A stretch of 64,000 nucleotides of DNA from Pseudoselenomonas ruminantium (GCF_900142515.1 NZ_FRBC01000008.1:1-64000); one strand, 5' to 3'; numbered from the stretch's first letter, positions 44,279 to 55,142 are shown. Notes: generated by a model from the sequence alone, not told the origin. Numbers and translations are program-made.

Positions 44279-44325
44279 TGTGACGTATTTTACTTCGTAT
44301 AATGATTACTGTAAACAGGGGGGTG

Positions 44326-45943
44326 ATGAACATCGACGGTTGTGAAAGACGGCGGGAGCTGTTGAAAGCTCTGCGGGCCACCATCGCGGCAACGCCGCTG
44401 ACGGTGAAGAATCTGGCAGAACTCTTGCACGTTTCCGTCCGCACGGTTCATTACGATTTGGATATTCTGACTGACGAGCTGCAGGACAGTGGTGTGCGGC
44501 TCTGCCGCAAAGCTCGCTATGGCGTCTGGCTGGAAACCGACGCAGATGACAGCAAGCAGCCATTGCTGCAAACCGAGTTTTTAAGTCCTAAGGAACGACG
44601 GGATTTCATCATCTTGGAACTCTTAGCCGATGGCTGGCACGCCATTGATGAGATTGCCGAAAAGCTTTCCATCAGCCGCAACACCCTGCTGGCCGACCTC
44701 AAGGATGTACAGGAACTCATCGAAGCCCGAGGCCTTGTCTATGAATCCAAGCGGGGCGCGGGCATCAGCATCAGCGGCTCGGAGCAGAGCATCCGTGATA
44801 TGTACATCCATATCTTTGCCAAAGCTGATTATGATTTCCGCTACGGCATCAACCGAAAATTCCCGGTACAATCCGCACAGGGAGCTTTCCAGACCTATAC
44901 GGCAAAACTGCCCCTTGAGGATATTGCCGCCCGCTTCATCGCCTTGATGAAAAAGCACGGCATCCTGGAAAACGACGCCTCCACCAACCGCATGATCTGC
45001 GCATTAGCCGTACAGGTCAAACGATTGCAGGCTGGCAAGGAACTGACTTGCAGCCAAAAAGTCAGCTTCTTGGGCAACGAGGGCACAACACTTACCAATC
45101 TGGCTATGGAAATCGCGCAAGTGATGGCCGCTTTCCAGAAAGGAGTCCAAAACGCCGGCGAAATCCAGTACCTGATCCGGGAACTTTTGCACAGCCGCAT
45201 TTACCTCTTTGCTGACAAGTCCGGCGACGGTGGTCCCAAAGACGTGAATCTGCATGCGCTGAAACTTTCCCGGAGATTTGTGGAACAGGCGCAGGTATGG
45301 CTCGGCGATATCTATCAGGATGATGATGAACTCATCTACAATCTGGCCATGCATCTGCAGCCAGCCATTGAACGAGCCAGGTTCGGCATCGTCCTGACCA
45401 ATCCCTTGTTGGGGCAGATCCAGGAGCAGTACCAATCCCTGTATATGGTGGCACACAAGGCTGCCGATAGGCTCACCGAAGAACTTGGTATCCGCTTCAC
45501 TGAAGATGAGATCGGCTACCTGACCATCCATCTGGGCGCTGCGGTAGAACGCAAGCGCCTGATGCAGAAACAGAAGCTATCGGTATTGCTGGTCTGTGGC
45601 AATGGCATCGGCACGGCCAATCTGCTGGCTATGACGCTCAAGAATCACCTGCCTTACATCAATATCCGCGATTGTCTCACTCTACAAACTGGATGATGAG
45701 AATCTGCAACATATCGATCTGGTGATCAGCACGGTTCCTCTGGAACTGGACTCAGTAGCCCTGCTACGGGTATCCCCCATTGCCACAGCCGAAGAGATCA
45801 AGGTCATCGAAGGACAGATTTCTTATTTCTACAACAAGAAATTTGCCGCCAAAGAGCTGCTGGCGAAGGTTCAGGAACCGTTGGGCCTGAAAGAGCTCCT
45901 GAAGCCGGAAATGATCGAGCTGGACAGCCAGGCCGCGACCTGG
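44326..45943 (+). pseudogene. Broken BglG/LicR-type PTS regulator (frameshift and lost EIIA end)
   Basis: An HTH-PRD-PRD regulator with a PTS EIIB-like domain. Two N-terminal helix-turn-helix regions (TVKNLAELLHVSVRTVHYDL and AIDEIAEKLSISRNTLLADL), two PRDs (about 170-395) and the start of the EIIB domain (SVLLVCGNGIGTANLLA) are in one frame, which stops at 45696. From about 45675 the coding continues one base over as VSLYKLDDENLQHIDLV... to LKELLKPEMIELDSQAATWDEA, the beginning of an EIIA domain, and then breaks at 45943 into ulaA-like DNA. So there is one frameshift plus a deletion of nearly all of EIIA. A possible promoter is TTGTTG-N17-TATAAT (44275-44303). The start is taken as ATG 44326 after GGGGGGTG. 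Confidence 0.8.
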
Positions 45944-45944
45944 G

Positions 45945-46712
45945 ATGAAGCCGATTGCCCGCTTCACTCCGCTGAAATTCATCTTCCTTACCGGTCATCA
46001 TACATTATACATGGCCTGCATGATTGGCATCATCCTTACGGTCGGCGGACTCAGCGGCACTTCTCTCGTCGCAGTCGGTGCCATCACCCTGGGCTTTATC
46101 ATGGCTCTGTTCCCAGCTATCGCCCATCCGACCATGAAGAAGATCACCGGCAGCGATGATGTGGCCTTCGGCCATTTCGGCACGGTTGGTTATATCTTCG
46201 CCGCTTATGTCGCCAAATGGCTGGGCAACAAGGAACACTCGACAGAAGAAATCAACTTCCCGAAAGGGCTCTACTTCCTGCGTGATTCCTCCATCGCCAT
46301 CTCCCTTGTCATGTTAGTTCTCTTCCTTATCGTAGCGCTTGCCTGCAGCCCGGAATATGTGGAAAAGAACCTCAGCGGCGGCCAGAGCTTCCTCGTCTTC
46401 TCCATCATTCAGGCCATCACCTTTGCCGGCGGCGTCTACATCATCCTGGCAGGCGTACGCCTGATTCTTGCAGAAATCGTACCAGCCTTCACCGGTATTG
46501 CCACGTCTCTGGTCCCCAATGCCAAACCGGCCATCGACTGCCCCGTTGTTTATCCCTATGCTCCTAACGCTGTGCTTATCGGTTTTCTCTCCAGCTTCGT
46601 AGGCGGCATCATCGGCATGGGCGTGCTGCTGGCTATGGACAGCCCCGTAAATCCCCTGCCCATAATTCTCCCGAGCGTTGTGCCCCACTTCTTCTGTGGT
46701 GCACCGGATACG
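45945..46712 (+). pseudogene. ulaA: Internal fragment of an ascorbate-type PTS EIIC permease
   Basis: From MKPIARFTPLKFIFLTGHHTLYMA the frame matches the middle of UlaA-type (SgaT) EIIC permeases, with LGFIMALFPAIAHP, GHFGTVGYIFAAYVAKW, STEEINFPKGLYFLRDS, GVRLILAEIVPAFTGIA and YPYAPNAVLIGFL. It ends at about IILPSVVPHFFCGAP, after which the sequence no longer fits. Against full-length UlaA about 120 residues are missing at each end. No EIIA, EIIB or sugar enzyme genes remain nearby. The reading frame stays open to 46826, but that end is not homologous. It cannot be a working transporter. Confidence 0.82.
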
Positions 46713-46755
46713 AAAAGGCCATCTGGCAAGTTCAATCACTTGCCGGATGGCCTTT
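46713..46755. terminator. Bidirectional terminator between the PTS relic and the reductase gene
   Basis: AAAAGGCCATC-GGCAAGT pairs with ACTTGCC-GATGGCCTTTTT (one mismatch). T runs lie on both strands, fitting the two converging genes. Confidence 0.88.
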
Positions 46756-46810
46756 TTCCATCGGTTATATGCGCGTCAGATCATTCCCCGCTGACACGCA
46801 CGCCAGCTGC

Positions 46811-47683
46811 TTACTCCAGCCCATAATAATGCAAAAGCGCCTGCGTGCCCTTGTCTCCCTCCTGCAGTCTTTCCATCTGCCGCACTTCACTGAGAACCTG
46901 CGCCAGCACCGGCAGGGCTGCACCATAAGCTGCAGAAGTCTCCGTGCCGATGGCCAGATCCTTGCCGAAATGCTTCAGCATGAAGCCCGGCGCAAAATCA
47001 CCGGACAGCCCGCGGCGCACGACGTTATTCATCTGGAAGCTGCTGGCGGCTCCCGCCGATATGGCCTGATAGGTCTTTTCCACATCCAGCCCCGAAGCCT
47101 TGGCATAGGCATATGCCTCGCAGGCTCCGGCCAATGCCCCGGCAATGGCAATCTGATTGCAGGCCTTGGCCTTCTGGCCGGCACCGGCACTGCCCATATG
47201 CACGATATTCTTCCCCATTGCGGCAAACACCGGCTGCAACGCCGCAAAATCCTCAGCTTCACCGCCCACGAGAATGGAAAGCGTGGCATTCTTCGCCCCT
47301 ACATCGCCGCCAGTCACCGGTGCATCTACCGCATGAACCCCTTTCTCCTTCGCTGCCGCAAAGATCTTCTCCGCAAGGATTGGTGACGAAGTGGTCATAT
47401 CCACCACATAGGTACCTGCCGGAACATTAGCCAGAATGCCATCCTTCCCCAGATAAACTTCCTCCACGTCCTTTGGGTAGCCCACAATGGTAATCACCAC
47501 ATCCTGTCCTTTGGCACAGGCTCCGGGACTGTCACACCAGACAGCGCCCTTGGCCAGCAGGCCTTCCGCCTTGGACTTCGTACGATTGTAAACGCTCAGC
47601 CTGAAGCCCGCGTCCATGAGGTGCCCGGCCATAGCCGCCCCCATGATGCCTGTGCCGATAAAGCCAATATTCCTGATTTCCAT
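46811..47683 (-). CDS. Beta-hydroxyacid dehydrogenase (GarR/3-hydroxyisobutyrate dehydrogenase family)
   Basis: A protein of about 290 residues. It begins MEIRNIGFIGTGIMGAAMAGHLMDAGF, with the NAD(P)-binding GxGxxG, and has the substrate loop VDAPVTGGDVGAKNATLSILVGG and the catalytic lysine segment GAGQKAKACNQ. Family members reduce tartronate semialdehyde to glycerate (GarR/GlxR) or oxidise 3-hydroxyisobutyrate. I chose ATG 47681-47683 because GAAAGGAAGAG lies just upstream; an earlier in-frame start at 47707 lacks one. Substrate cannot be told from the sequence; GarR-like is the best guess. Confidence 0.88.
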   Translation of the reverse strand: MEIRNIGFIGTGIMGAAMAGHLMDAGFRLSVYNRTKSKAEGLLAKGAVWCDSPGACAKGQDVVITIVGYPKDVEEVYLGKDGILANVPAGTYVVDMTTSSPILAEKIFAAAKEKGVHAVDAPVTGGDVGAKNATLSILVGGEAEDFAALQPVFAAMGKNIVHMGSAGAGQKAKACNQIAIAGALAGACEAYAYAKASGLDVEKTYQAISAGAASSFQMNNVVRRGLSGDFAPGFMLKHFGKDLAIGTETSAAYGAALPVLAQVLSEVRQMERLQEGDKGTQALLHYYGLE

Positions 47684-47744
47684 AAAACTCTTCCTTTCAA
47701 TATTCACACTGACAACATTAGATTATTTCGCCATGCTAAACAAA

Positions 47745-47768
47745 AAACCTGCCCTTACAGGCAGGTTT
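47745..47768 (-). terminator. eno terminator
   Basis: AAACCTGCC (47745-47753) and GGCAGGTTT (47760-47768) form a 9-bp stem; the minus strand continues with TTTTTTG. Confidence 0.9.
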
Positions 47769-47785
47769 GCAAATCACAATTTGGG

Positions 47786-49102
<1,317 letters not shown>

Positions 49103-49116
49103 TCAAATCTGATTTT

Positions 49117-49145
49117 ATTATAACCGTTCACAAGCAATATTGCAA
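49117..49145 (-). promoter_or_regulatory. eno promoter
   Basis: On the minus strand TTGCAA (49145-49140), 17 bases, TATAAT (49122-49117), 30 bases upstream of the start codon; GAGAGGAGG lies between them. Confidence 0.8.
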
Positions 49146-49224
49146 GTAATTATCATTTGCATTCACCGGTGATTTTTCCTTTGAAAATAATTCTCTCTAT
49201 TGGTTCTTTAGTCCTAATTTATAC

Positions 49225-49253
49225 TTGCAAGTCCCGTATTGAGTTGTTATAAT
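49225..49253 (+). promoter_or_regulatory. Promoter of the diguanylate cyclase gene
   Basis: TTGCAA (49225-49230), 17 bases, TATAAT (49248-49253), 40 bases upstream of the start. It has the same -35 word as the divergent eno promoter. Confidence 0.78.
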
Positions 49254-49292
49254 TGTGTATAGTTACGGAACGAATAGTTTAAGGAGTTTCTT

Positions 49293-50417
49293 ATGGCAGA
49301 ACCGTATGCGATCATTCCCAGCCATTTCAATCCCACCGTATACGAAGCATTAGAATCAGCAGATAACGTTATTTTTTTCAAATGGGATTTGACCGATGAC
49401 ACATTCGAGCTACGGGATAATTGCTGCAAACATCGCTATGCCTTGGCCAGCCACTTTTCTCGTGCTTCCACACATCTGGCCCAGGACGGTATTGTCCATC
49501 CTGATGATGCTGGTATGTTGGAATATTATTTACATCGCATCTATAAGGCTCGCCCTAGTGCACTGGAGCACAATCAAATGACAGCCCGTCTTCGCCTGCG
49601 CAGCAACAAGAACCCGCTGTGGGTGTGGTCGGAAATTCATCTTGTCACTTATTATAAGGGACGCCGTCCGATGGTTGCCTTCGGCAATATCCGCAATATC
49701 CAGGCCGAAAAGCTATGGCAGCAACGGATATGCGATCGCGCCAACACCGATGAATTAACCCGTCTTTACAGCAAAGGCGCGGTAAAGACCCGCATCCGGG
49801 CAGCTCTGCGCAAAATGGTCCCCAAAACAGACACCGCCACACTGCTGATTGTCGATGCCGACAATTTCAAGGGCATCAATGATACATTTGGCCACCTTTT
49901 CGGGGATCAGGTATTGAAGGAAGTCGGACAAGCCATCAATAAAAACTTCCGCCAAAGCGACATAAAAGGCCGCATCGGCGGGGATGAATTCGTGGTGTTC
50001 CTGCCCGGGATGGATAATGTCGATGTTCTGACTCGTCATTGCAACTGTCTTTGCCAGCGTCTTTCCCGTATCTTCCATGCTGATGGCAAACGTCAGTCCT
50101 TCTCCATCAGCGTGGGTGCAGCACAATATCCTGCCCACGGACAGAACTATACCGATCTTTTTGCTCATGCGGACCATGCCCTCTATGAGGCTAAGCGCCT
50201 GGGCAAAGGGAAATTCGTACTCTATCAGCCGATCATGTCAGAAACGTCGATGGAGTACAGCGGCCGTAATGCAGATACTGCACAAACCGAACCACAGGAA
50301 GCGTGCCAGCCTTATGCAGAAACCATGGAGGATATGCAGCAACGTCTCGACGAAATGCAGCGCACCATCGATTATATGAGAAAAATGATGTGTGCCCTGC
50401 TCAAGGTCAAGAGCTGA
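49293..50417 (+). CDS. Diguanylate cyclase (PAS-like sensor plus GGDEF)
   Basis: A 374-residue soluble protein. Residues about 22-140 resemble a PAS domain (NVIFFKWDLTDDTFEL ... HPDDAGMLEYYLHRIY ... RLRSNKNPLWVWSEIH). Residues about 150-315 form the GGDEF domain with intact active site GGDEF (229-233) and an inhibitory I-site RQSD (220-223) five residues before it. A C-terminal helix (about 340-374) rich in Met, Gln and Glu looks like a coiled coil. It makes cyclic di-GMP and should be product-inhibited. No membrane segment. Single-gene unit. Confidence 0.93.
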   Translation: MAEPYAIIPSHFNPTVYEALESADNVIFFKWDLTDDTFELRDNCCKHRYALASHFSRASTHLAQDGIVHPDDAGMLEYYLHRIYKARPSALEHNQMTARLRLRSNKNPLWVWSEIHLVTYYKGRRPMVAFGNIRNIQAEKLWQQRICDRANTDELTRLYSKGAVKTRIRAALRKMVPKTDTATLLIVDADNFKGINDTFGHLFGDQVLKEVGQAINKNFRQSDIKGRIGGDEFVVFLPGMDNVDVLTRHCNCLCQRLSRIFHADGKRQSFSISVGAAQYPAHGQNYTDLFAHADHALYEAKRLGKGKFVLYQPIMSETSMEYSGRNADTAQTEPQEACQPYAETMEDMQQRLDEMQRTIDYMRKMMCALLKVKS

Positions 50418-50575
50418 TTTCATGGTATAAACGCATAAAAAATGACACCAGCAAAGAATTTGGGGAAATTCCGCTAGTGTCTCTTCTATCGTAGTGAACT
50501 GGGGAAGCTCGCGATCGGCACAGCCCAATGGGGATTGGGGAAAGAACTATACCGAACATTTACTACATTTATAGT

Positions 50576-50613
50576 ATACAGCATATATCCAAAGGGTATG
50601 CTGTATTTTTTTA
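50576..50613 (+). terminator. Terminator of the diguanylate cyclase gene
   Basis: ATACAGCATA (50576-50585) and TATGCTGTAT (50597-50606) form a 10-bp stem followed by TTTTTTT. It lies 160 bases after the stop; the stretch before it (50418-50575) holds no gene that I can support. Confidence 0.85.
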
Positions 50614-50678
50614 CATTTTTTTCCCAACATAATGTATAAGTTTACAATCCGCTCCCTTTTTTCCGCCTCTTACCACGG

Positions 50679-51344
50679 TCAGTCCTCTAAATTTGCCTTC
50701 AATTTCCACAAATCCGGACATAAATCACCAATGGAACTGGCCAGATCATCCTGTGGCTCCAATATATCCAGAACCGGCTGCATCGTCTGACGGAATTTAG
50801 CGTCATCCTGCATGAGCACCAAGATCGCACTGGTATTGATAGCATCTGCCAGCGCCGTATGCTGCGTACCTTCGAATTTATGATCCATGGCTCCCAGTGC
50901 GTGTTTCAGAGCCAGACTGTTATGAAGCCCCAGACGGTCATCAAATTCCTGCTGCAGATCCACCCAGCGCTCATCCAACCAGCTCACATCAAACTCCGGC
51001 AGCTTGAAACGACATTCTTTCTTCAACTGCTTGATATCCGACATGCTCCAGGAGTAAATCTTCGTTTCCTCCGTGCCAATCCATTCCACAAACCGCTGGA
51101 AGGCCTGCGCATAATTGCCTTTGCCATCCACCATTTCCTGCTTGATGCCGGTAAGATTCGTGATATGCTTCTTGATCTTGCCATACTCCGGTTCCACATA
51201 GCATTGGAACTCCGCTTCCTGCTGAAAATTCTCATCCAGCCGCACGGCGCCAAACTCTATGACCTCTTCTTTCATATGACGTTTGACTTCGCGGAATTCC
51301 CGATCTACAGGATTCATCTCCAAATCTATCACTACATACTTCAT
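50679..51344 (-). CDS. DEDD-family 3'-5' exonuclease domain protein
   Basis: A protein of about 221 residues, an RNase T/DnaQ-fold exonuclease. Exo I is VVIDLEMNP (Asp/Glu metal pair), Exo II lies in SMSDIKQLKKEC, and Exo III is HTALADAINTS (His and Asp of DEDDh). It resembles KapD/ERI-1-type inhibitors or processing nucleases. I chose ATG 51342-51344 with GCGAGGGGAATTTG upstream; a longer start at 51404 is less likely. Substrate (RNA or DNA) is not known. Confidence 0.87.
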   Translation of the reverse strand: MKYVVIDLEMNPVDREFREVKRHMKEEVIEFGAVRLDENFQQEAEFQCYVEPEYGKIKKHITNLTGIKQEMVDGKGNYAQAFQRFVEWIGTEETKIYSWSMSDIKQLKKECRFKLPEFDVSWLDERWVDLQQEFDDRLGLHNSLALKHALGAMDHKFEGTQHTALADAINTSAILVLMQDDAKFRQTMQPVLDILEPQDDLASSIGDLCPDLWKLKANLED

Positions 51345-51422
51345 CAAATTCCCCTCGCGCTTTCTTCGTTCATTTATCATTAAATATTCTACCGAAAAGC
51401 GCATTTTCCTTCAAGCGCTTTT

Positions 51423-52517
51423 TCACACCGCCTGATGTCCGCAAAGAAATAATATCAGGCGCACGGCTCCATCAATATCATCCAGATCATATTGCCGGAT
51501 TGGCAGAGCCTCCGGCCCGCCACTGCTGAAAAGCGCCACGGTTTCCGTATCCACCAAAACATCTCCCAGCCCGCGCCATAGGGAAATCTTCGGCAGTACC
51601 CCGTGATTGCGGCTCTCAATCAATACGATGTCCACGTTTTCCAGACGGTTGGCTACTGCCGCCAAAGGCGCACGTTTAGCGGTCTGCTGCTGGATGAAAT
51701 AGCCTTCCGGAGAAACCACCGCCACGGCCTGCGCGCCAGCTTCCTTGAACCGCCAGCTGTCCTTGCCGGTCTCATCCACATTATAGCCATGACAGTCTCC
51801 TTTTACCACGCCCACGCGCAAGCCATGCTCCCGCAGGCGCGGCAGCAGCTGCTCGATAAAAGTGGTCTTGCCGGTATTGGACACCGGCGCCGCGATCGTA
51901 ACCAGAGGAACATCCCGCCGGAGGTTGGCAAAACGGCCTTCCATCAAGCGGTAATCCGCAGGAGTATTCACATTGAAAAATACATCCTTGTCGGCAATCT
52001 CCACAAATTTATGCGGTACGGCATCAATTATCTTCCCTATTTTATATTCACCGCTGGCCAAAGCCGCCTCCACCTGAGGCAGGATCTTTCGATGGTAGAT
52101 GCCTGCCAACGGCTGCCGCCGCCCTCCTGCCACAGGAATGACAGCCCATTCCCCCTGAACAGCGTCCAGCAACGGCTTTAAAACCGGATAACGGAACAAG
52201 GGCATATCACAGGATACCGCTAACGCATAGTCGGTCTGCAAGCGAGCCAGCCCCGCCCGCAATCCCTCCAGCGGCCCTGCCGCCTCCCGGCTATCCGGCA
52301 CGAATTCCAGCTCATACTGCTGGCAAAGGCGCTGCAGTTCCTCATTATCTTCATGCCCACCGCAAAGGTACCGTTCCTTGAAGGGTTGACGCTCTGTCTT
52401 GCGCAGCTGCCACTCCAGGAGCGAACTATTATCCAGCTCCAGAAAACGCTTATCCTGTCCCATACGGGAACTTTGACCCCCCGCGATAATCAGTACCCCT
52501 AAATCAGCAAAATCCAT
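51423..52517 (-). CDS. MobA-MobB fusion for molybdenum cofactor maturation
   Basis: A protein of about 364 residues. The N-terminal half (1-190) is a MobA guanylyltransferase (GVLIIAGGQSSRMGQDKRFLEL nucleotide loop, then SCDMPLF metal site) that attaches GMP to molybdopterin. The C-terminal half (about 200-364) is a MobB GTP-binding domain with P-loop APVSNTGKTTFIEQLL and the late VLIESRNHGVLPKISL motif. The start is ATG 52515-52517 with AAGGGG upstream. No molybdenum enzyme gene is near. Fusion means the two steps are made in a fixed ratio. Confidence 0.9.
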   Translation of the reverse strand: MDFADLGVLIIAGGQSSRMGQDKRFLELDNSSLLEWQLRKTERQPFKERYLCGGHEDNEELQRLCQQYELEFVPDSREAAGPLEGLRAGLARLQTDYALAVSCDMPLFRYPVLKPLLDAVQGEWAVIPVAGGRRQPLAGIYHRKILPQVEAALASGEYKIGKIIDAVPHKFVEIADKDVFFNVNTPADYRLMEGRFANLRRDVPLVTIAAPVSNTGKTTFIEQLLPRLREHGLRVGVVKGDCHGYNVDETGKDSWRFKEAGAQAVAVVSPEGYFIQQQTAKRAPLAAVANRLENVDIVLIESRNHGVLPKISLWRGLGDVLVDTETVALFSSGGPEALPIRQYDLDDIDGAVRLILFLCGHQAV

Positions 52518-52552
52518 GTCAAAGCACACCCCTTCAATTCATCATGGAAAAC

Positions 52553-53899
52553 TCACACCCGGATCAGCTTGATATGCCGCCGGCAATAACGATACAACAG
52601 ACCAATAAAAATACCTGTAATCAGCCAGCTCACCGGATAGCAGGCCATAAGCGTGCCATAGTCCGGATGGGCAGGGAACAGCGTGTAAAGCCAGGTTATG
52701 CGCACGCCGCAGATTCCCACCAAGGCCAGCAAGGCCGGCGGCAAAGAAAAGCCATAACCACGCAGCGCCCCCGAGAGCACATCGATGAACACCTGCAGGA
52801 ACTGCGGCGCTACGATGTACCAGAACCGGACGATGCCCAGCTCCACCACAGTATCGTCCGCATTGAAGATGGCAAAGAATTCCCGGGCAAACACGATGAC
52901 GACAGCAGCCATGCCAAGCGTAAACGCAATATCCAGCAGCATCCCCACCTTGGTAATCGCAAAGCAGCGCGGCAGATTCCCCGCTCCGTAATTCTGGCTC
53001 ACAAAAGTCGTGGTAGCCTGCGCAAAAGCATTCAGGAAACAGTAGACATTGACCTCGATGGCAAAAGCCGCTGCCGAAGCAGCCATGGCATCCGGCCCCA
53101 GACTATTCACCGCCGCCTGAATGAGGATATTGGAAAAGGAAAAGACCATGCCCTGAATCCCGGCAGGCAGGCCGATGGCCGCAATCTCCCGCAGCATTCT
53201 CCGGTCAAAGACAAAATCCTTGAACTGCAGACGCAGGATATCCTGCGAATGCGTAAGCGACCAAAAGAGGATAAAAGAACTTACCCCCATGGCAATGATC
53301 GTCCCCAGTGCCACGCCCATGACCCCCCAGCCCCAGCTGACAAAGAGCAAGTCCAAGGCGAGGTTGACCACACTGGCTGCCGCCAGTGCCAAAAGCGGCG
53401 TGCGCGTATCACCCCGCGCCCTGAGGATGGCCGCCTCAAAGTTATAGACACCGATAAGAGGCAGGCCCAGCAGATAAACCCGCAAATAGGTTTCCGCCAT
53501 CGCCTCTACTTCTGCCGGCACATCCAGCCAGTTGATGATGGGCGCAGCCAGGATTTCCCCCACTGCCAGCAGCAAAAAACCGGTAATGACAGCCAACGCA
53601 AAGGAAGTCTGCACCGCCGTGCCCACTTTCTCAGGCTTTTTCGCCCCGATGAAACGGGCAATCACCACATTGGCCCCCAGCGATAATCCCATAAAAAGAT
53701 TCACCAGGATCCCAATGACCGAGATATTATTTCCCACTGCCGCCATAGCGTTCTTGCCCACGAACTGCCCCAGCACCGCTACATCAGCAGCATTGAAGAG
53801 CTGCTGCAGCACGCCTGTCAGGGCCAGCGGTATCGCAAAAATAATCAGCTTATCCCAAAATGAGCCATGAAGCATATCCATGTCCCGTGTGTTCAACAT
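52553..53899 (-). CDS. MATE family multidrug/cation exporter
   Basis: A protein of about 448 residues with twelve hydrophobic segments in two six-helix halves, typical of MATE exporters (LIIFAIPLALTGVLQQLFNAADVAVLGQFVG at the first helix; GLPAGIQGMVFSFSNILIQAAVNSLG at the second half). It exports drugs or toxic cations using a sodium or proton gradient. Start chosen as ATG 53897-53899 with GAGGTG 6 bases upstream; a GTG three codons earlier is possible. Confidence 0.92.
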   Translation of the reverse strand: MLNTRDMDMLHGSFWDKLIIFAIPLALTGVLQQLFNAADVAVLGQFVGKNAMAAVGNNISVIGILVNLFMGLSLGANVVIARFIGAKKPEKVGTAVQTSFALAVITGFLLLAVGEILAAPIINWLDVPAEVEAMAETYLRVYLLGLPLIGVYNFEAAILRARGDTRTPLLALAAASVVNLALDLLFVSWGWGVMGVALGTIIAMGVSSFILFWSLTHSQDILRLQFKDFVFDRRMLREIAAIGLPAGIQGMVFSFSNILIQAAVNSLGPDAMAASAAAFAIEVNVYCFLNAFAQATTTFVSQNYGAGNLPRCFAITKVGMLLDIAFTLGMAAVVIVFAREFFAIFNADDTVVELGIVRFWYIVAPQFLQVFIDVLSGALRGYGFSLPPALLALVGICGVRITWLYTLFPAHPDYGTLMACYPVSWLITGIFIGLLYRYCRRHIKLIRV

Positions 53900-54002
53900 T
53901 CCTGTCACCTCATAAACCTAAAAATACATCGAAAGCTAATTATAACGCTATATGCAGCACAATACCAGACCTTTAGGAAGCAAATTTTACCATATGCAAG
54001 AT

Positions 54003-54033
54003 ATGGCAAAACAAAGCCTTTTTGATGTATAAT
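54003..54033 (+). promoter_or_regulatory. Promoter of the MscS-type channel gene
   Basis: ATGGCA (54003-54008), 19 bases, TATAAT (54028-54033), 44 bases upstream of the start codon. Confidence 0.6.
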
Positions 54034-54077
54034 AGAAGGGATTTCTGTACTGATATCTTAATAAGGGAGGAATTATT

Positions 54078-55136
54078 TTGCCTAGCACAGATTGGATGAG
54101 CTGGATTGATTGGACTCATCTGTTAGAAATGCTGATTGTACCAGTCTGTATCCTGATTGCCGCCCTGACTGCGGGAATCACCCTGAACCGCATGATCCGG
54201 AAACGGGTGATGAATCGCCTGACCAGTGATGAAACCACCTGGCAGACTATTTTTATCAATGCATTGCAGGGAGTTCCCATTTCTCTCTGTCTGGTAGTAG
54301 GGCTCTACTGGATTGTCAATACCATCAACATCATTGAACCATTGGTAAAGATTTTCTCGTATATCCTCTTTACGGTAATCATCATGACGATTACCCGCGT
54401 CATCGCCCGCACGGTCAGCGGCATCATCGATATGCAGATTGAGCGCTCCCAGCAGAAGATGCCTAAGACCACACTCTTAAACGCCATTGTCAACGGCATC
54501 ATCTATGCCATGGGCATTCTGGTGATACTCCAATACTACGGCATCTCCATTGCACCGATCCTCACCGCCCTGGGTGTCGGTGGTATGGCCGTGGCTCTGG
54601 CTCTGCAGGAAACCCTGGCCAATATCTTCTCCGGGTTGCATCTGATTCTCTCCAAGCAGCTGCGCCTGGGCGACTATATCCACCTGAGTTCCGGCGAGGA
54701 AGGCCGCGTCACAGATATTACCTGGCGATTCACCACCATTGTCCCCGTAGGCGAGGGGAATATGGTAGTCATACCGAACCAGAAAATTGCCTCCTCAATC
54801 ATCACGAACTTCAGCATGCCCCGCCATGATATCCTCATCAAGATTCCCGTAGGCGTGGCCTATAACAGCGATTTACAGAAAGTGGAAGAGGTTACGCTGG
54901 ATGTAGCCCGCCAGGTCCTGCTCCAGCTCAACGAGCGACTGGATAAGGACCGCCAGCCAGCGGTGCGTTTCTACAACTTCGGTGAGAGCAGCATCGATTT
55001 CAACGTCCTGCTCCATTCTGCCCGCTTTGACAATCAATTCCTGCTCAAGCACGAATTCATCAAAGCACTCACCGCCAGATACCGGGAAGAAGGCATCGAA
55101 ATCCCCTTCCCCATCCGCACAATCGTACAACAATAA
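54078..55136 (+). CDS. Mechanosensitive ion channel, MscS family
   Basis: A 352-residue membrane channel. About four transmembrane segments precede the pore helix and beta domain: LTALGVGGMAVALALQETLANIFSGL (TM3 with Gly/Ala pattern), then GDYIHLSSGEEGRVTDITWRFT and VVIPNQKIASSIITNFS, which is the MscS signature, and a C-terminal alpha/beta domain. It opens on sudden osmotic downshift. The start codon is TTG 54078 with GGGAGGAATTATT upstream. Confidence 0.94.
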   Translation: MPSTDWMSWIDWTHLLEMLIVPVCILIAALTAGITLNRMIRKRVMNRLTSDETTWQTIFINALQGVPISLCLVVGLYWIVNTINIIEPLVKIFSYILFTVIIMTITRVIARTVSGIIDMQIERSQQKMPKTTLLNAIVNGIIYAMGILVILQYYGISIAPILTALGVGGMAVALALQETLANIFSGLHLILSKQLRLGDYIHLSSGEEGRVTDITWRFTTIVPVGEGNMVVIPNQKIASSIITNFSMPRHDILIKIPVGVAYNSDLQKVEEVTLDVARQVLLQLNERLDKDRQPAVRFYNFGESSIDFNVLLHSARFDNQFLLKHEFIKALTARYREEGIEIPFPIRTIVQQ

Positions 55137-55142
55137 ACCGCA

